Below, piece after piece: positions 28,890 through 37,903 of a DNA stretch of 64,000 nucleotides. The DNA comes from Aliidiomarina celeris. GTDB taxonomy: Bacteria > Pseudomonadota > Gammaproteobacteria > Enterobacterales > Alteromonadaceae. How positions within the stretch are numbered: position 1 is the first letter of the stretch; each line of letters opens with the position of its first letter. Made by a program: the position numbers and the translations under genes. The notes under the pieces were generated by a model. It was not told where the DNA came from. It searched no databases and worked only from the letters and a program-made list of their open reading frames with translations. Where the stretch lies: positions 1 through 64,000 of the forward strand of contig NZ_QMIL01000009.1 in assembly GCF_003316875.1 (NCBI RefSeq), written 5' to 3'.

Positions 28890-30617
28890 ATGACCTTAAC
28901 GATAAAAAAAACTATGAATATAAAACGTTTATTCTCCGCACTACTGGCGCTAACTATTCTGAGTGCAGCGCCCTTGGCACAGGCAACAGAAACCAAGGTT
29001 TATCATAACTTCACAGGCTATAGCTTTATTGGCGGTAATGCCGACAGCCAAGCGCTAAGCACTCATTTAAACACCTTTTCCGCTATGGCTGTGCAAAACG
29101 GTCGCATTATTGCCACTGGAGATCACGGCTTGCTTAGTTTATTGCCTGACGCCAAGCACGTGGACCTCGGCGGTCGCACCGTGTTGCCGGGTCTCATCGA
29201 CGCGCATGGCCATATTTTGAGTCTTGGCGAATACTTGCAGCAAGTAGACCTGCGGGGATTAACAAGCAAAACGGCTGCCGTGGCAGAAGTTACCAACTAT
29301 GCCGACAAAAATTTGCAACTGAATTGGATTGTTGGCCGCGGCTGGAACCAAGTACTTTGGCCAGAGCGCCAGTTTCCCAACAAATCAGATATCGACGCTG
29401 TACTTAGCGACCGCCCTGTTTATCTCACCCGAGTAGATGCACATGCTGCGTGGGTGAATAGCAAAGCACTGGAAATTGCGGGTATTACCGCAGACACACC
29501 ATCACCAGAGGGCGGTCAAATTGTTAAAGACAGCAATGGTGAGCCAACAGGTGTGTTAATCGACACGGCCATGGACCTTGTTGCGCAACATATTCCAGCA
29601 CCTACGCAAGAACAGTTGGCCGCAACCACAAAGCAGGCCGTTGACCACTTACTGGCTTTAGGTATTACGCAAGTACACGACGCAGGTGTGTCTTATGACG
29701 CGCTCGAAGCTTATAAGGCTTTATTGCAACAGCAGCAGTTAAATTTGCGTATACATGCCATGATCAGTGGTACCGACCCGCTTCTCGCACAAATGTTGCA
29801 AGACGGGCCGTATTTAGACGATCAACATCGCTTGCAAATTAATAGCGTAAAACTCTATGGTGACGGCGCACTAGGTAGCCGCGGCGCAGCTCTCATCGAA
29901 CCTTACAGCGACGATCCTGAAAACAAAGGGCTGTTAGTTACTCCTGAAGCCCGCTTGTATGAACTCTTCAATGCAGTAAACGACGCAGGCTTTCAAATTA
30001 ACTACCATGCCATTGGCGACTACACCAACCGGCTTGCCCTTGACACCTTTGCCGACATTTTTGCGGAACAAGAACATGCCGAACTGAACCCATTACGGCA
30101 TCGTGTCGAACATGCACAAATTGTGGCGCTAAGTGACATTCCACGCTTTAAAGAGCTCGGCATTATTCCTTCCATGCAGCCCACTCACGCCACCAGCGAC
30201 ATGAACATGGCTGAAGATAGAGTTGGCAGCGAACGTATCGCCGGTGCCTATGCGTGGCGTACATTCTTAGACCAAGGCTCCGTTATTGCCGCCGGCTCCG
30301 ATTTCCCGGTGGAGTTAGCCAACCCATTTTTCGGCATCCACGCAGCTGTTACTCGGCAAGATAGAAATAATCAGCCTGTTGAGGGCTGGTATCCAGAACA
30401 GCGTATGACGCTAGCGGAAGCACTACGAGCCTTCACACTCGACGCTGCTTGGTCGGGGCATTTAGAAACCAGCACCGGCAGCTTAGAACCGGGCAAATGG
30501 GCCGATTTCATCGTTGTCGACAAAAACCCCTTTGAAATTGAAGCCGCGCAACTTTGGCGTATTAAGGTACTGAGCACCTACATAGCCGGTGAGCAAAAGT
30601 ACCGATTCGTTCCCTAA
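28890..30617 (+). CDS. Exported amidohydrolase, YtcJ-like
   Basis: Metal-dependent hydrolase of the amidohydrolase superfamily (YtcJ/NfdA-like, Amidohydro_3), which act on N-acyl or formamide bonds; the substrate here is unknown. A signal peptide covers about residues 9-32 (AQA cleavage). Metal-site motifs are H106-x-H108 in GLIDAHGHI, then NYHAIGD, RVEHAQIV and the catalytic Asp in AAGSDFPVE. 575 residues, normal. The first ATG (28890) lacks a clear binding site; the ATG at 28914 gives a tidier signal peptide. Follows the lipoprotein gene closely. Confidence 0.85.
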   Translation: MTLTIKKTMNIKRLFSALLALTILSAAPLAQATETKVYHNFTGYSFIGGNADSQALSTHLNTFSAMAVQNGRIIATGDHGLLSLLPDAKHVDLGGRTVLPGLIDAHGHILSLGEYLQQVDLRGLTSKTAAVAEVTNYADKNLQLNWIVGRGWNQVLWPERQFPNKSDIDAVLSDRPVYLTRVDAHAAWVNSKALEIAGITADTPSPEGGQIVKDSNGEPTGVLIDTAMDLVAQHIPAPTQEQLAATTKQAVDHLLALGITQVHDAGVSYDALEAYKALLQQQQLNLRIHAMISGTDPLLAQMLQDGPYLDDQHRLQINSVKLYGDGALGSRGAALIEPYSDDPENKGLLVTPEARLYELFNAVNDAGFQINYHAIGDYTNRLALDTFADIFAEQEHAELNPLRHRVEHAQIVALSDIPRFKELGIIPSMQPTHATSDMNMAEDRVGSERIAGAYAWRTFLDQGSVIAAGSDFPVELANPFFGIHAAVTRQDRNNQPVEGWYPEQRMTLAEALRAFTLDAAWSGHLETSTGSLEPGKWADFIVVDKNPFEIEAAQLWRIKVLSTYIAGEQKYRFVP

Positions 30618-30640
30618 TAGACAGATACTGAGAGCAAATT

Positions 30641-31603
30641 ATGGTTGAGGATTCTTTTGTGTTCGCCGAGGAAGCAGAGCCTGAGAACATTGGGCCGGTG
30701 GAGCCTTTTCAAATTCTAATTGTAGATGACGACGAAGAAATTCACGTTATTACAAAAATGGCACTCAGTGATTTCAAGCTCGACGGTCGTCCACTGGCAT
30801 TCACCTCGGTGTACTCCGGTGCGCAGGCACGTGAAATTTTGGCGGCGCGCGACGACTTTGCCATGATGTTGCTCGACGTAGTTATGGAAGACGACCATGC
30901 AGGTTTAGACCTTGTAAAGTGGACACGCGAAATTCTAAAAAACCGTATGGTGCGCATTGTGTTGCGTACCGGTCAGCCGGGGCAAGCCCCCGAAGAAGAA
31001 GTTATAGCCAAGTATGAAATAGACGACTACAAAGAAAAAACTGAACTGACCTACCGTAAACTCATGACCCTTATGTACTCCAGTTTACGAGCGTTCCGCG
31101 ACTTACAGGCCATCGAGCGTTACAAGGTGGGGTTGGAGCGGATTATTGAAGCGTCTGCAGAAATTTTTCATGCCAAGTCTATGCACCAACTCAGCCAAGG
31201 CATTCTTGAACAACTTGTCGCCTTACTCACGCGCTCGAATACAGCGGCTTACTATCGAATCGACGGTTTCACTGCAAGTGGCGACGACGATCAACCGATG
31301 CACATTATTGCAGCAACCGGAGAGTTCATTGCTCAAGTCGGCGGCTCCGTGCGGCATGTCCTAAACCGCGACATAGTGTCTAACCTCTTGCAACAACACG
31401 AACACGTTGGCTTTGAGATTGCCGACGGCACCTATTACGGCGTGTATAAAACATCGGCCAAGCACTTTTACCTTCTTTATATACGCGGTATTAGCAACCT
31501 CAACGAAACTGACCGTAAACTACTCGACATGTTTATGAACAATACCGCCATTGCCTTCGAACATGCTGAATTGTTCTTCAATAACACAGGTAGTACTGAA
31601 TGA
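30641..31603 (+). CDS. Response regulator with DUF3369 domain
   Basis: A 320-residue regulator: an acidic N-terminal 20 residues, a receiver domain (about 24-150) with D29/D30 and phospho-acceptor D79 (MMLLDVVMED), then the DUF3369 domain (about 165-315). In most relatives such receiver-DUF3369 modules are joined to an HD-GYP or kinase output; here nothing follows, so this is a stand-alone form whose output must be protein interaction. No kinase gene is adjacent. Its stop overlaps the pdxH start as ATGA. Confidence 0.82.
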   Translation: MVEDSFVFAEEAEPENIGPVEPFQILIVDDDEEIHVITKMALSDFKLDGRPLAFTSVYSGAQAREILAARDDFAMMLLDVVMEDDHAGLDLVKWTREILKNRMVRIVLRTGQPGQAPEEEVIAKYEIDDYKEKTELTYRKLMTLMYSSLRAFRDLQAIERYKVGLERIIEASAEIFHAKSMHQLSQGILEQLVALLTRSNTAAYYRIDGFTASGDDDQPMHIIAATGEFIAQVGGSVRHVLNRDIVSNLLQQHEHVGFEIADGTYYGVYKTSAKHFYLLYIRGISNLNETDRKLLDMFMNNTAIAFEHAELFFNNTGSTE

Positions 31604-32241
31604 GCATCGACCACATTCGCCGCGATTATGACCGCGGCTCGCTCGACCGCGATGAGCTTCCAAACCATCCTCACGAGCAGTTTAATCTTTGGTTTAACGA
31701 AGCCGTAGCATCACCCGATTTACCCGATCCAACGGCAATGACACTCGCAACCGTTTTAGACGGTATGCCAACGCAACGTATTGTATTACTGAAGCATGCA
31801 GAACCCGACCGCTACTGCTTTTACACCAATTACAACAGCCACAAAGGGCGTTCGCTCACAAGTAACGCACAATGCAGCTTACACTTTGCATGGTTGTCGA
31901 TGGAACGGCAAATTTTAATTCAAGGTCAGGCTACGCGCTTAACCGACGCGGAAAACGACCGCTATTTCCATTCAAGGCCGCGCGCCAGCCAGCTCGGCGC
32001 TTGGGCGTCGGCACAAAGTGAGCCCATTCACGACCGCGCTGCGCTCGACGAAAAGTTTGCAGCAATGGAAAAGAAATTTGCCAGCGAAAAACAGATCCCT
32101 AGGCCGCCACATTGGGGCGGCTTTCAGGTTCACCCAGACCGCTATGAATTTTGGCAAGGCGGCCGAGCACGCTTACACGACCGCTTTGAATACCGCCGTC
32201 AGGAAAACGGCGACTGGCTACTCTCTCGCCTGCAACCCTGA
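31600..32241 (+). CDS. pdxH: Pyridoxamine 5'-phosphate oxidase
   Basis: FMN-dependent oxidase that makes pyridoxal 5'-phosphate from pyridoxine or pyridoxamine phosphate. 213 residues, full length; conserved blocks are QRIVLLKH, FYTNYNSHKGR, YFHSRPRASQLGAWAS, WGGFQVHPDRYEFWQGG and the C-terminal RLHDRF. Start overlaps the upstream regulator by four bases. Converges with the dehydrogenase gene, leaving only two bases between stop codons. Confidence 0.96.
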   Translation: MSIDHIRRDYDRGSLDRDELPNHPHEQFNLWFNEAVASPDLPDPTAMTLATVLDGMPTQRIVLLKHAEPDRYCFYTNYNSHKGRSLTSNAQCSLHFAWLSMERQILIQGQATRLTDAENDRYFHSRPRASQLGAWASAQSEPIHDRAALDEKFAAMEKKFASEKQIPRPPHWGGFQVHPDRYEFWQGGRARLHDRFEYRRQENGDWLLSRLQP

Positions 32242-32243
32242 GC

Positions 32244-33326
32244 TTAGTTGGCAGCCGCCTCACGCGCTAAAGGAGCAGTAAGCTCCAGCCGCTCGCTACA
32301 GGACAAAAGCTTTGCCCAAGTTAAGTGGTCGATAAAAACGCCCTGCTCGAGTTGTTGCTGCTTCAACTGCAAAGCGTTTTCGCCAGGAATGCGAACCGGA
32401 ATATCGGGGTGAATGGGCTTACAGGCCTTGCAGCGAGCTAATAAGTCGTCGGTTACCGCAATAAACTGCTCCGGCTCACCGAACGCAGCAGGATCCATTA
32501 CCTGCACAAAAACAGAATTACATTCGCCGTCGTGTTGGCCCTGCGCACGGCCATAGTTACTGAGTGCCATGGTCCAAATTTCGCTCATTAAACAAAGGCC
32601 GTAGCCCTTGTAACCTAAATCTAAACCACCCAAAGGCATAATTGCTCCTTTGGGCTCCTCAAAATATACTTTTGGATCACGGCTCGCATGCCCACTCGCG
32701 GTCACCAATGCATTCCAGGGTAATAACTCATTGTGTTCGTATGCCTGTCGAACTTTTCCTGCAGCTGTAGTGGAAAAACTCATATCTAACAATAGCGGTG
32801 AACCCGAAGTTGGCACGCCTATCGCGAATGGATTAGGCGAAAATAAAGGTTCGCTACTACCAAAAGGTGCTACGCTTGACTGGGCAGGTGTGGAGGCCAT
32901 CATACTGATCACCATGCCTGCAGCTGTTGCTTGCTCTAAATACGCAGCCAAACTAGCTACATGCTCCGCTCGACGGACCACCACCGTACCGGTGCCCGCT
33001 TGCTGGGCCATCTGAATGGCACGACTTACTGCCTGTGGCATCACATATAAACCAGAAAGCTCCGTGGCGTCCCACATTTGCACGGCCAATTTCTTTTTCA
33101 GCACGGTAGGCTCGCCCTGCCCCCGTATTTTACCGGTGACTAATTGCTTCACATTGTAGGGTAAACGACGCACGCCATGTGTACGAAAACCGAGCAAGTC
33201 ACCGTTAAGTAAGGCGTTTGCCATCGCCTCTGCCATTTGCGGCACTGCACCTGCGCGTTCAAAACACGCAACACTCCAACTCTGCAGTTCTAAATAGTCA
33301 ACGTAAACACCTTGGTTTGGCATCAT
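32244..33326 (-). CDS. Malate/L-lactate dehydrogenase family (Ldh2) oxidoreductase
   Basis: NAD(P)-dependent 2-hydroxy-acid dehydrogenase of the Ldh_2 type (YiaK/AllD/ComC/delta-1-piperideine-2-carboxylate reductase relatives), structurally unrelated to classical LDH. Visible blocks are DLLGFRTHGVRRLPYNV, the catalytic-region His in VRRAEHVASLAAY, SPNPFAIGVPT, LLLDMSFSTTAAGKVR and GGLDLGYKGYGLCLMSEI. 360 residues. Which 2-oxo/2-hydroxy acid it uses cannot be read from sequence. GAGAG precedes the first of two tandem ATGs. Confidence 0.88.
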   Translation of the reverse strand: MMPNQGVYVDYLELQSWSVACFERAGAVPQMAEAMANALLNGDLLGFRTHGVRRLPYNVKQLVTGKIRGQGEPTVLKKKLAVQMWDATELSGLYVMPQAVSRAIQMAQQAGTGTVVVRRAEHVASLAAYLEQATAAGMVISMMASTPAQSSVAPFGSSEPLFSPNPFAIGVPTSGSPLLLDMSFSTTAAGKVRQAYEHNELLPWNALVTASGHASRDPKVYFEEPKGAIMPLGGLDLGYKGYGLCLMSEIWTMALSNYGRAQGQHDGECNSVFVQVMDPAAFGEPEQFIAVTDDLLARCKACKPIHPDIPVRIPGENALQLKQQQLEQGVFIDHLTWAKLLSCSERLELTAPLAREAAAN

Positions 33327-33435
33327 GCTTAGCTCTCTTTTCGGGTAAAATATCAGTGTACCGCTTAAATCTCACTTGGTCAGCGCCTCAGTCTCCGTTA
33401 AGCTGTCACTCTGACACCAAGAAGGAATCTGTTTG

Positions 33436-34449
33436 ATGAAAAGAATTGCCGTGATCACCAGTGGTGGCGACGCTCCTGGTATGAACGCTTGTATTCGCGC
33501 CATTGTAAATACCGCGTATCAAGAAGGTATTGAAGTTGTTGGTTTTCGCCATGGTTACCGAGGCATTGTAGACAATTTATTTCAGCCTTTACATCCCGAC
33601 GATATGCGGCTAGTGAGCCAACGCGGTGGCACCTTTTTAAAGAGCGCCCGCTATCCTGAATTTAGAGAAGTGGAAACGGCTCAAAAAGCGGCTACGCAGT
33701 TAAATAACCACGACATTTCTGCACTGGTGGTTATTGGGGGCGACGGGTCATTTCGCGGCGCAGCTCACCTAGCCAACTATTGGCAAGGACAAATAATCGG
33801 CATTCCCGGCACCATCGACAACGACTTAGCCGGCACAGACATTACTATAGGTTTTGCAACAGCAGTCGACACGGCAATGGAAGCGATTGATCGCGTACGT
33901 GAAACGGCGGAAGCCATGGCCCGCGTGTTTATTATCGAGGTTATGGGGCGACAAGCAGGTTTTATTGGCTTGCACGCTGCAATATCAAGTGCGGCCGAAG
34001 CTATGATTTTGCCAGAAATGGATCCTCAGCCAAAACTACCGGAGCTTGCCGACAATATCAAACAAGCCCGGGTAGCTTTTCCAGACAGTAGCTACATTGT
34101 TATTTTGTCGGAGAATTTATGGCCAGGCGGCGTTCATGCCTTGGCCGAAAGCTTAACCAAGGCTACAGGAGTTACCTGCCATGCATGTCCATTAGGGCAC
34201 ATTCAACGAGGCGGCCGACCCAATGCCCAAGATCGTATTCTGGCCATGCAGCTAGGACAAGCAGCCGTAAGTGCTATTCTTGAAGGAAGCAGTGACGTAA
34301 TGATAGGTTTAGAGAACGAACATGTGGTTGAAGTACCGCTTCATCTTACCTTCGACAGAGATAAGCCGCTCGCCCCTCGGCTTGTTAACCTTCAACTCGG
34401 ACTGCAAGGTGTAAATTTTACTTCTAAAAAGGTACGCAAAAACGCATAA
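33436..34449 (+). CDS. pfkA: ATP-dependent 6-phosphofructokinase
   Basis: Commits fructose 6-phosphate to glycolysis. The ATP site is GGDGS with G104; pyrophosphate-dependent enzymes have Asp there. PGTIDND carries the catalytic Asp128 and a Gly where PPi enzymes have Lys, so ATP is the likely phosphoryl donor. Further marks are ITSGGDAPGMNA at the N-terminus and EVMGRQAGF. 337 residues from the ATG at 33436; the in-frame TTG just before it is an alternative and aligns exactly with the E. coli start. Upstream AAGGA. No operon partner; speB follows after about 55 bases. Confidence 0.93.
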   Translation: MKRIAVITSGGDAPGMNACIRAIVNTAYQEGIEVVGFRHGYRGIVDNLFQPLHPDDMRLVSQRGGTFLKSARYPEFREVETAQKAATQLNNHDISALVVIGGDGSFRGAAHLANYWQGQIIGIPGTIDNDLAGTDITIGFATAVDTAMEAIDRVRETAEAMARVFIIEVMGRQAGFIGLHAAISSAAEAMILPEMDPQPKLPELADNIKQARVAFPDSSYIVILSENLWPGGVHALAESLTKATGVTCHACPLGHIQRGGRPNAQDRILAMQLGQAAVSAILEGSSDVMIGLENEHVVEVPLHLTFDRDKPLAPRLVNLQLGLQGVNFTSKKVRKNA

Positions 34450-34505
34450 TAGCGCCCCTTTTTTAACCACTTCATTCGCTTTCAAGCACGCAGAGGTATT
34501 AGGAA

Positions 34506-35423
34506 TTGGCACAAACATTCCCTGTTCCAGTAACACTAGACGAGCCGGTACGCGCATACTTCGGCGCGAACTTAGCCACTGAAATTACTGCTAACCAAAC
34601 CTATATAATTGGGTTTGGCTTCGACGGCACCGCATGTTTCCGCAAAGGAACGCGCTATGGACCCAACGGTTTACGTGCCGTTTCAGAAGACATCGAGTCG
34701 TATTCACCCTATCAAGACGACGACTTGGAAGCCTATGATTTTCAAGACCTCGGCAACTTGCAACTTGGCGAGAGTACTGACGTTGAACAGCAATGGCAAC
34801 GCGCAAGCGACGACTTCAATGCGGTGTTTGAGCCGATCGATCTTGCAGCGAACAACATTAAAGTACTCACGCTAGGAGGCGAGCATTCTATTTCCTACGC
34901 GCCGATTGTGAAGTACCTGAAACAATATCCAGATTTAGTGCTACTGCATCTCGACGCCCATGCAGACTTACGCGACGGTTTTAGCGGTTACCACTATTCC
35001 CATGCGTCTATTATTCGCCGCGCGCTCGATCACTTCGGCCCCGAGCACGAGCTTATTCAGTATGGAATTCGTTCGGGCACGCGCGAAGAGTATCAATACA
35101 TGCGCGAGCACAAAACTATACGCACGTCGCGTAAAGACTTTCTCGACAGCGTTGCCGCTATTGCGAAAAATCGCCCTATTTACCTTACTCTAGATTTAGA
35201 CTATTTCGATCCGTCTTTCTTACCAGGAACGGGCACACCAGAGCCCGGCGGCGAAGACTTCCACTCTTTCATCAGCCTTATTAAGTTGTTGCGCGAGCGC
35301 AATCTCGTTGGCGCCGATGTTGTTGAACTTTCACCCGAAATTGACCCAACGGGAAATTCCGACGTGTTCGCTGCAAAAGTAGTACGCGAACTTCTGCTTG
35401 TACTTGAAGGAGCTCGCTCATGA
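34506..35423 (+). CDS. speB: Agmatinase (agmatine ureohydrolase)
   Basis: Hydrolyses agmatine to putrescine and urea, using a two-manganese site. Metal ligands are visible: H127 (GGEHSI), D150, H152 and D154 (LDAHADLRD) and the two Asp of LDLDYFDPSFLPGTG. 305 residues. The start is TTG with GAGG about eight bases upstream; no ATG is near. Its stop overlaps the speA start (ATGA), so both enzymes of the arginine-agmatine-putrescine route come from one message. Confidence 0.95.
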   Translation: MAQTFPVPVTLDEPVRAYFGANLATEITANQTYIIGFGFDGTACFRKGTRYGPNGLRAVSEDIESYSPYQDDDLEAYDFQDLGNLQLGESTDVEQQWQRASDDFNAVFEPIDLAANNIKVLTLGGEHSISYAPIVKYLKQYPDLVLLHLDAHADLRDGFSGYHYSHASIIRRALDHFGPEHELIQYGIRSGTREEYQYMREHKTIRTSRKDFLDSVAAIAKNRPIYLTLDLDYFDPSFLPGTGTPEPGGEDFHSFISLIKLLRERNLVGADVVELSPEIDPTGNSDVFAAKVVRELLLVLEGARS

Positions 35424-37324
35424 CCAACGCATGGACTATTGAAGATTCTGAAGACCTATACGGTGTAAAAAAGTGGGGAGCCGGGTATTTCAGTATTGGC
35501 GAAAATGGCAATATTCAAGTAGCGCCCAATCACCGCATGCCAGAAATTACTATTGATATGGCAGAAGTCATTGAAGAAATGAAAGCTGAAGGCATTCAAT
35601 TTCCTGCCGTTATTCGCTTTCATGACATTTTGCGTTCACAAGTTGAAATTCTGAACGAAACCTTTCTTGAAACCATCGAAACCGCTGGTTACGAAGGCAA
35701 ATATGTTGGTGTTTACCCGATTAAAGTAAACCAAATGCGCGAGGTTGTGGAGGAAATTCTAGACGCTGGCGAACCCTACAATTACGGGCTAGAAGCAGGC
35801 TCCAAACCAGAACTTATGGCCGTGATGGCGTACAACGACAACCCGAATGCGCTTACTATATTGAATGGTTATAAAGACGAAGACTACCTCACTATGGCGC
35901 TATTGGGCCGCCATTTACAACGCAAAATGATTGTGGTTGTAGAGAAGTTTTCAGAGCTTGAAATGCTGGTTCGGCTCGCGAAGAAGTTTAAAGTTGACCC
36001 CATGATTGGCCTGCGCTCAAAAATGATGGTGCGTAGTACAGGTAAATGGTCGAGTTCTTCAGGCGACCGCGCCAAATTCGGTCTCAGTATTGCAGAAATT
36101 GTTAACGCGATTGAGTATTTGAAAGAAAATGACATGTTGCATTGTGCAAAACTACTGCACTTTCATATTGGTAGCCAACTGTCCGACATCCGTAAAATTA
36201 AAGAAGCGGTAACCGAAGGCGCACGGCTTTATGCAAAGCTGGTCCAAATGGGCGTTCCGCTTGAGTACCTCGACATTGGTGGTGGTTTAGGAATCGACTA
36301 CGACGGTTCGAGTACCACAACCGACTCATCACGTAACTACTCAACCGAAGAATATGTTGCAGACGTGGTTTACGGCGTTAAACAGATTTGTGATCTTGAA
36401 GGCGTAAACCATCCAAATATTGTTAGCGAAAGTGGCCGTGCCATCACGGCCCACCATAGCCTTGTGGTCACCAACGTTGTTGGCGAAGTTTCACTTACCG
36501 GCACTAAGTTTGATATTAGCGCCGAAGAAGGTGAGCACGTATTGCTGTCGAACATGCGTGAGCTCGTTACTGCGCAAGAAATGCACCCACAAGAACGTTA
36601 CAACGACGCAGCTGCGTACAAACAAAGCGCTTATGAGGCGTTTAAACTGGGAATTCTTAGCATTATCGACATGGCCAAAATAGACACCATGTATTGGCAG
36701 ATTTTGAGCGATATTCACAATGCCTTAGACGACGAAACGCGACAAATACAAGAGCTCGACGACCTAGAAGACAGCCTTGCTAGCCAGTATTTAGCTAACT
36801 TTTCAATTTTCCAATCGGCGGCAGACACATGGGCGATTGGCCAGCTTTTGCCAATTATTCCCCTGCACCGCTTGAATGAAAAACCAGAAGTTCGCTGCTC
36901 AATCGCTGACATTACCTGTGACAGCGACGGTAAAATAGGCAAATATATTGAAAGCAACCAAATCAGTGAAAATATTCCCATGCATAAGCTGCGTAAGGGT
37001 GAGGAGTACACCATTGGTATGTTCCTTACCGGTGCTTACCAAGACGTAATGGGTGATATGCACAATTTATTTGGGCGCCTTACCGAAGTACATATTTTTA
37101 GCCACGACGACGAGCCCGGCGACTTCTACATTGAGGAAATTGTACCTGGCCATTCGGCTGAAAAGGTGCTGGAAACCATGCAATACAATACCGATTACAT
37201 GGCGAAAGTAGTGAAAAAGTCGATTGACCGTGAAATTCGCAAAGGTAACCTAGCACCGCGCGAAGGCGTGCGTTGGACCGACTTTTACGAGCGCTGCTTG
37301 GCAGGCACCACGTACTTACGTTAA
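35420..37324 (+). CDS. speA: Biosynthetic arginine decarboxylase
   Basis: PLP-dependent, alanine-racemase-fold decarboxylase that makes agmatine from arginine for polyamine synthesis. 634 residues, typical. The PLP lysine is K102 in VYPIKVNQ. The glycine-rich phosphate-binding loop is DIGGGLGIDYDG and the C-terminal active-site Cys lies in the VRWTDFYERCLAGTTYL tail. Ends about 120 bases before tRNA-Phe with no convincing terminator. Confidence 0.97.
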   Translation: MTNAWTIEDSEDLYGVKKWGAGYFSIGENGNIQVAPNHRMPEITIDMAEVIEEMKAEGIQFPAVIRFHDILRSQVEILNETFLETIETAGYEGKYVGVYPIKVNQMREVVEEILDAGEPYNYGLEAGSKPELMAVMAYNDNPNALTILNGYKDEDYLTMALLGRHLQRKMIVVVEKFSELEMLVRLAKKFKVDPMIGLRSKMMVRSTGKWSSSSGDRAKFGLSIAEIVNAIEYLKENDMLHCAKLLHFHIGSQLSDIRKIKEAVTEGARLYAKLVQMGVPLEYLDIGGGLGIDYDGSSTTTDSSRNYSTEEYVADVVYGVKQICDLEGVNHPNIVSESGRAITAHHSLVVTNVVGEVSLTGTKFDISAEEGEHVLLSNMRELVTAQEMHPQERYNDAAAYKQSAYEAFKLGILSIIDMAKIDTMYWQILSDIHNALDDETRQIQELDDLEDSLASQYLANFSIFQSAADTWAIGQLLPIIPLHRLNEKPEVRCSIADITCDSDGKIGKYIESNQISENIPMHKLRKGEEYTIGMFLTGAYQDVMGDMHNLFGRLTEVHIFSHDDEPGDFYIEEIVPGHSAEKVLETMQYNTDYMAKVVKKSIDREIRKGNLAPREGVRWTDFYERCLAGTTYLR

Positions 37325-37404
37325 TCGGTTATTTCGGTGGATTGAAGAAAAGTGTTGAAAACGGGCAATTCCTGACCAATCAAACACAAAACGCCAAAAA
37401 GCGT

Positions 37405-37433
37405 TTGACTTTGATCCGCTGAAAACGTTTAAT
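37405..37433 (+). promoter_or_regulatory. Promoter of tRNA-Phe
   Basis: TTGACT and TTTAAT are separated by 17 bases. The predicted transcription start (about 37440) is only two or three bases before the mature tRNA 5' end. Confidence 0.7.
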
Positions 37434-37442
37434 TGCACCCAC

Positions 37443-37518
37443 GCCCAGATAGCTCAGTCGGTAGAGCAGGGGATTGAAAATCCCCGTGTCGGTGGTTCGA
37501 TTCCGCCTCTGGGCACCA
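37443..37518 (+). tRNA. tRNA-Phe (GAA)
   Basis: 76 bases with encoded CCA. The acceptor stem GCCCAGA pairs with TCTGGGC. The D-loop is AGCTCAGTCGGTAGAGC. The anticodon arm is GGGGA-TTGAAAA-TCCCC with anticodon GAA at 37476-37478, and the T-arm has GGTTCGATTCC. All four arms fold. Single gene, flanked by its own promoter and terminator. Confidence 0.98.
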
Positions 37519-37527
37519 AATTAATGA

Positions 37528-37555
37528 GAAACCCGCCTCCGGCGGGTTTTCTTTT
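37528..37555 (+). terminator. Rho-independent terminator of tRNA-Phe
   Basis: AAACCCGCC (37529-37537), a three-base loop and GGCGGGTTT (37541-37549), followed by TCTTTT. A strong GC stem ten bases after the tRNA. Confidence 0.92.
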
Positions 37556-37559
37556 ATGT

Positions 37560-37820
37560 GCCAGAGGCTCCAGATTATTCGGCGCATCCATGCGCCTCCC
37601 CCCTTCGGGGCCGTTTTGGACGCACAACGTGCGGGCCGTAGGCCGAGCCCCAGGGGGGTCAGAACCCAACAACCAGGGGTCAGAACCCCGACTTTTCTCC
37701 ATAAAATTAAAACTTTAGGTGTAACTCTTCAGATATCACGCCCTTTTGTATCTGACCCCCCACCCCTAAACCCTTGTTTTCTCTAGAAGCAGGCTAGAAA
37801 ATCGTTATCTGACCCCGTAG
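37560..37820. repeat. Non-coding block of hairpins and GGGGTCAGA repeats
   Basis: The gap between tRNA-Phe and folM (about 370 bases) has no gene. It contains GGCGCAT-CC-ATGCGCC (37581-37596) and CCCC-TTC-GGGG (37600-37610) hairpins, two direct copies of GGGGTCAGAACCC (37655-37667 and 37676-37688) and two inverted copies, TCTGACCCC (37751-37759 and 37808-37816). GGGGTCAGA tracts of this kind commonly flank genes for REP-associated (IS200-like Y1) transposases, so this may be a remnant or non-autonomous unit; no transposase reading frame remains. Confidence 0.6.
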
Positions 37821-37873
37821 TTGGATCTTTTTTGGGGGTTTTGCGGTATTCTAAGGTTATTGAGGGTTTAATT

Positions 37874-37903
37874 ATGAAAAGGTTAGAAAATGGCGAAGTT
37901 TGA
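37874..37903 (+). promoter_or_regulatory. Nine-codon upstream ORF overlapping the folM start
   Basis: An ATG at 37874 with GAGG eight bases upstream opens a nine-codon frame (MKRLENGEV, stop at 37901) that runs across the folM ATG at 37890 in a different frame. The upstream site is stronger than that of folM (AAGG), so the short frame may couple or limit folM translation. Could be chance. Confidence 0.35.

Noticed and set aside
33436..34449. Pyrophosphate-dependent phosphofructokinase
   Set aside because: The donor-site residues are Gly104 and Gly before TIDND, as in ATP-dependent enzymes, not Asp and Lys.
37391..37408. AAACGC/GCGTTT hairpin as a speA terminator
   Set aside because: Short stem, no following T run, and it overlaps the -35 of the tRNA promoter.
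37454..37702. Leftward 82-codon open frame across tRNA-Phe
   Set aside because: Its C-terminal GGIEPPTRGFSIPCSTD is the well-known spurious translation of the complement of a tRNA; the rest is the repeat block.
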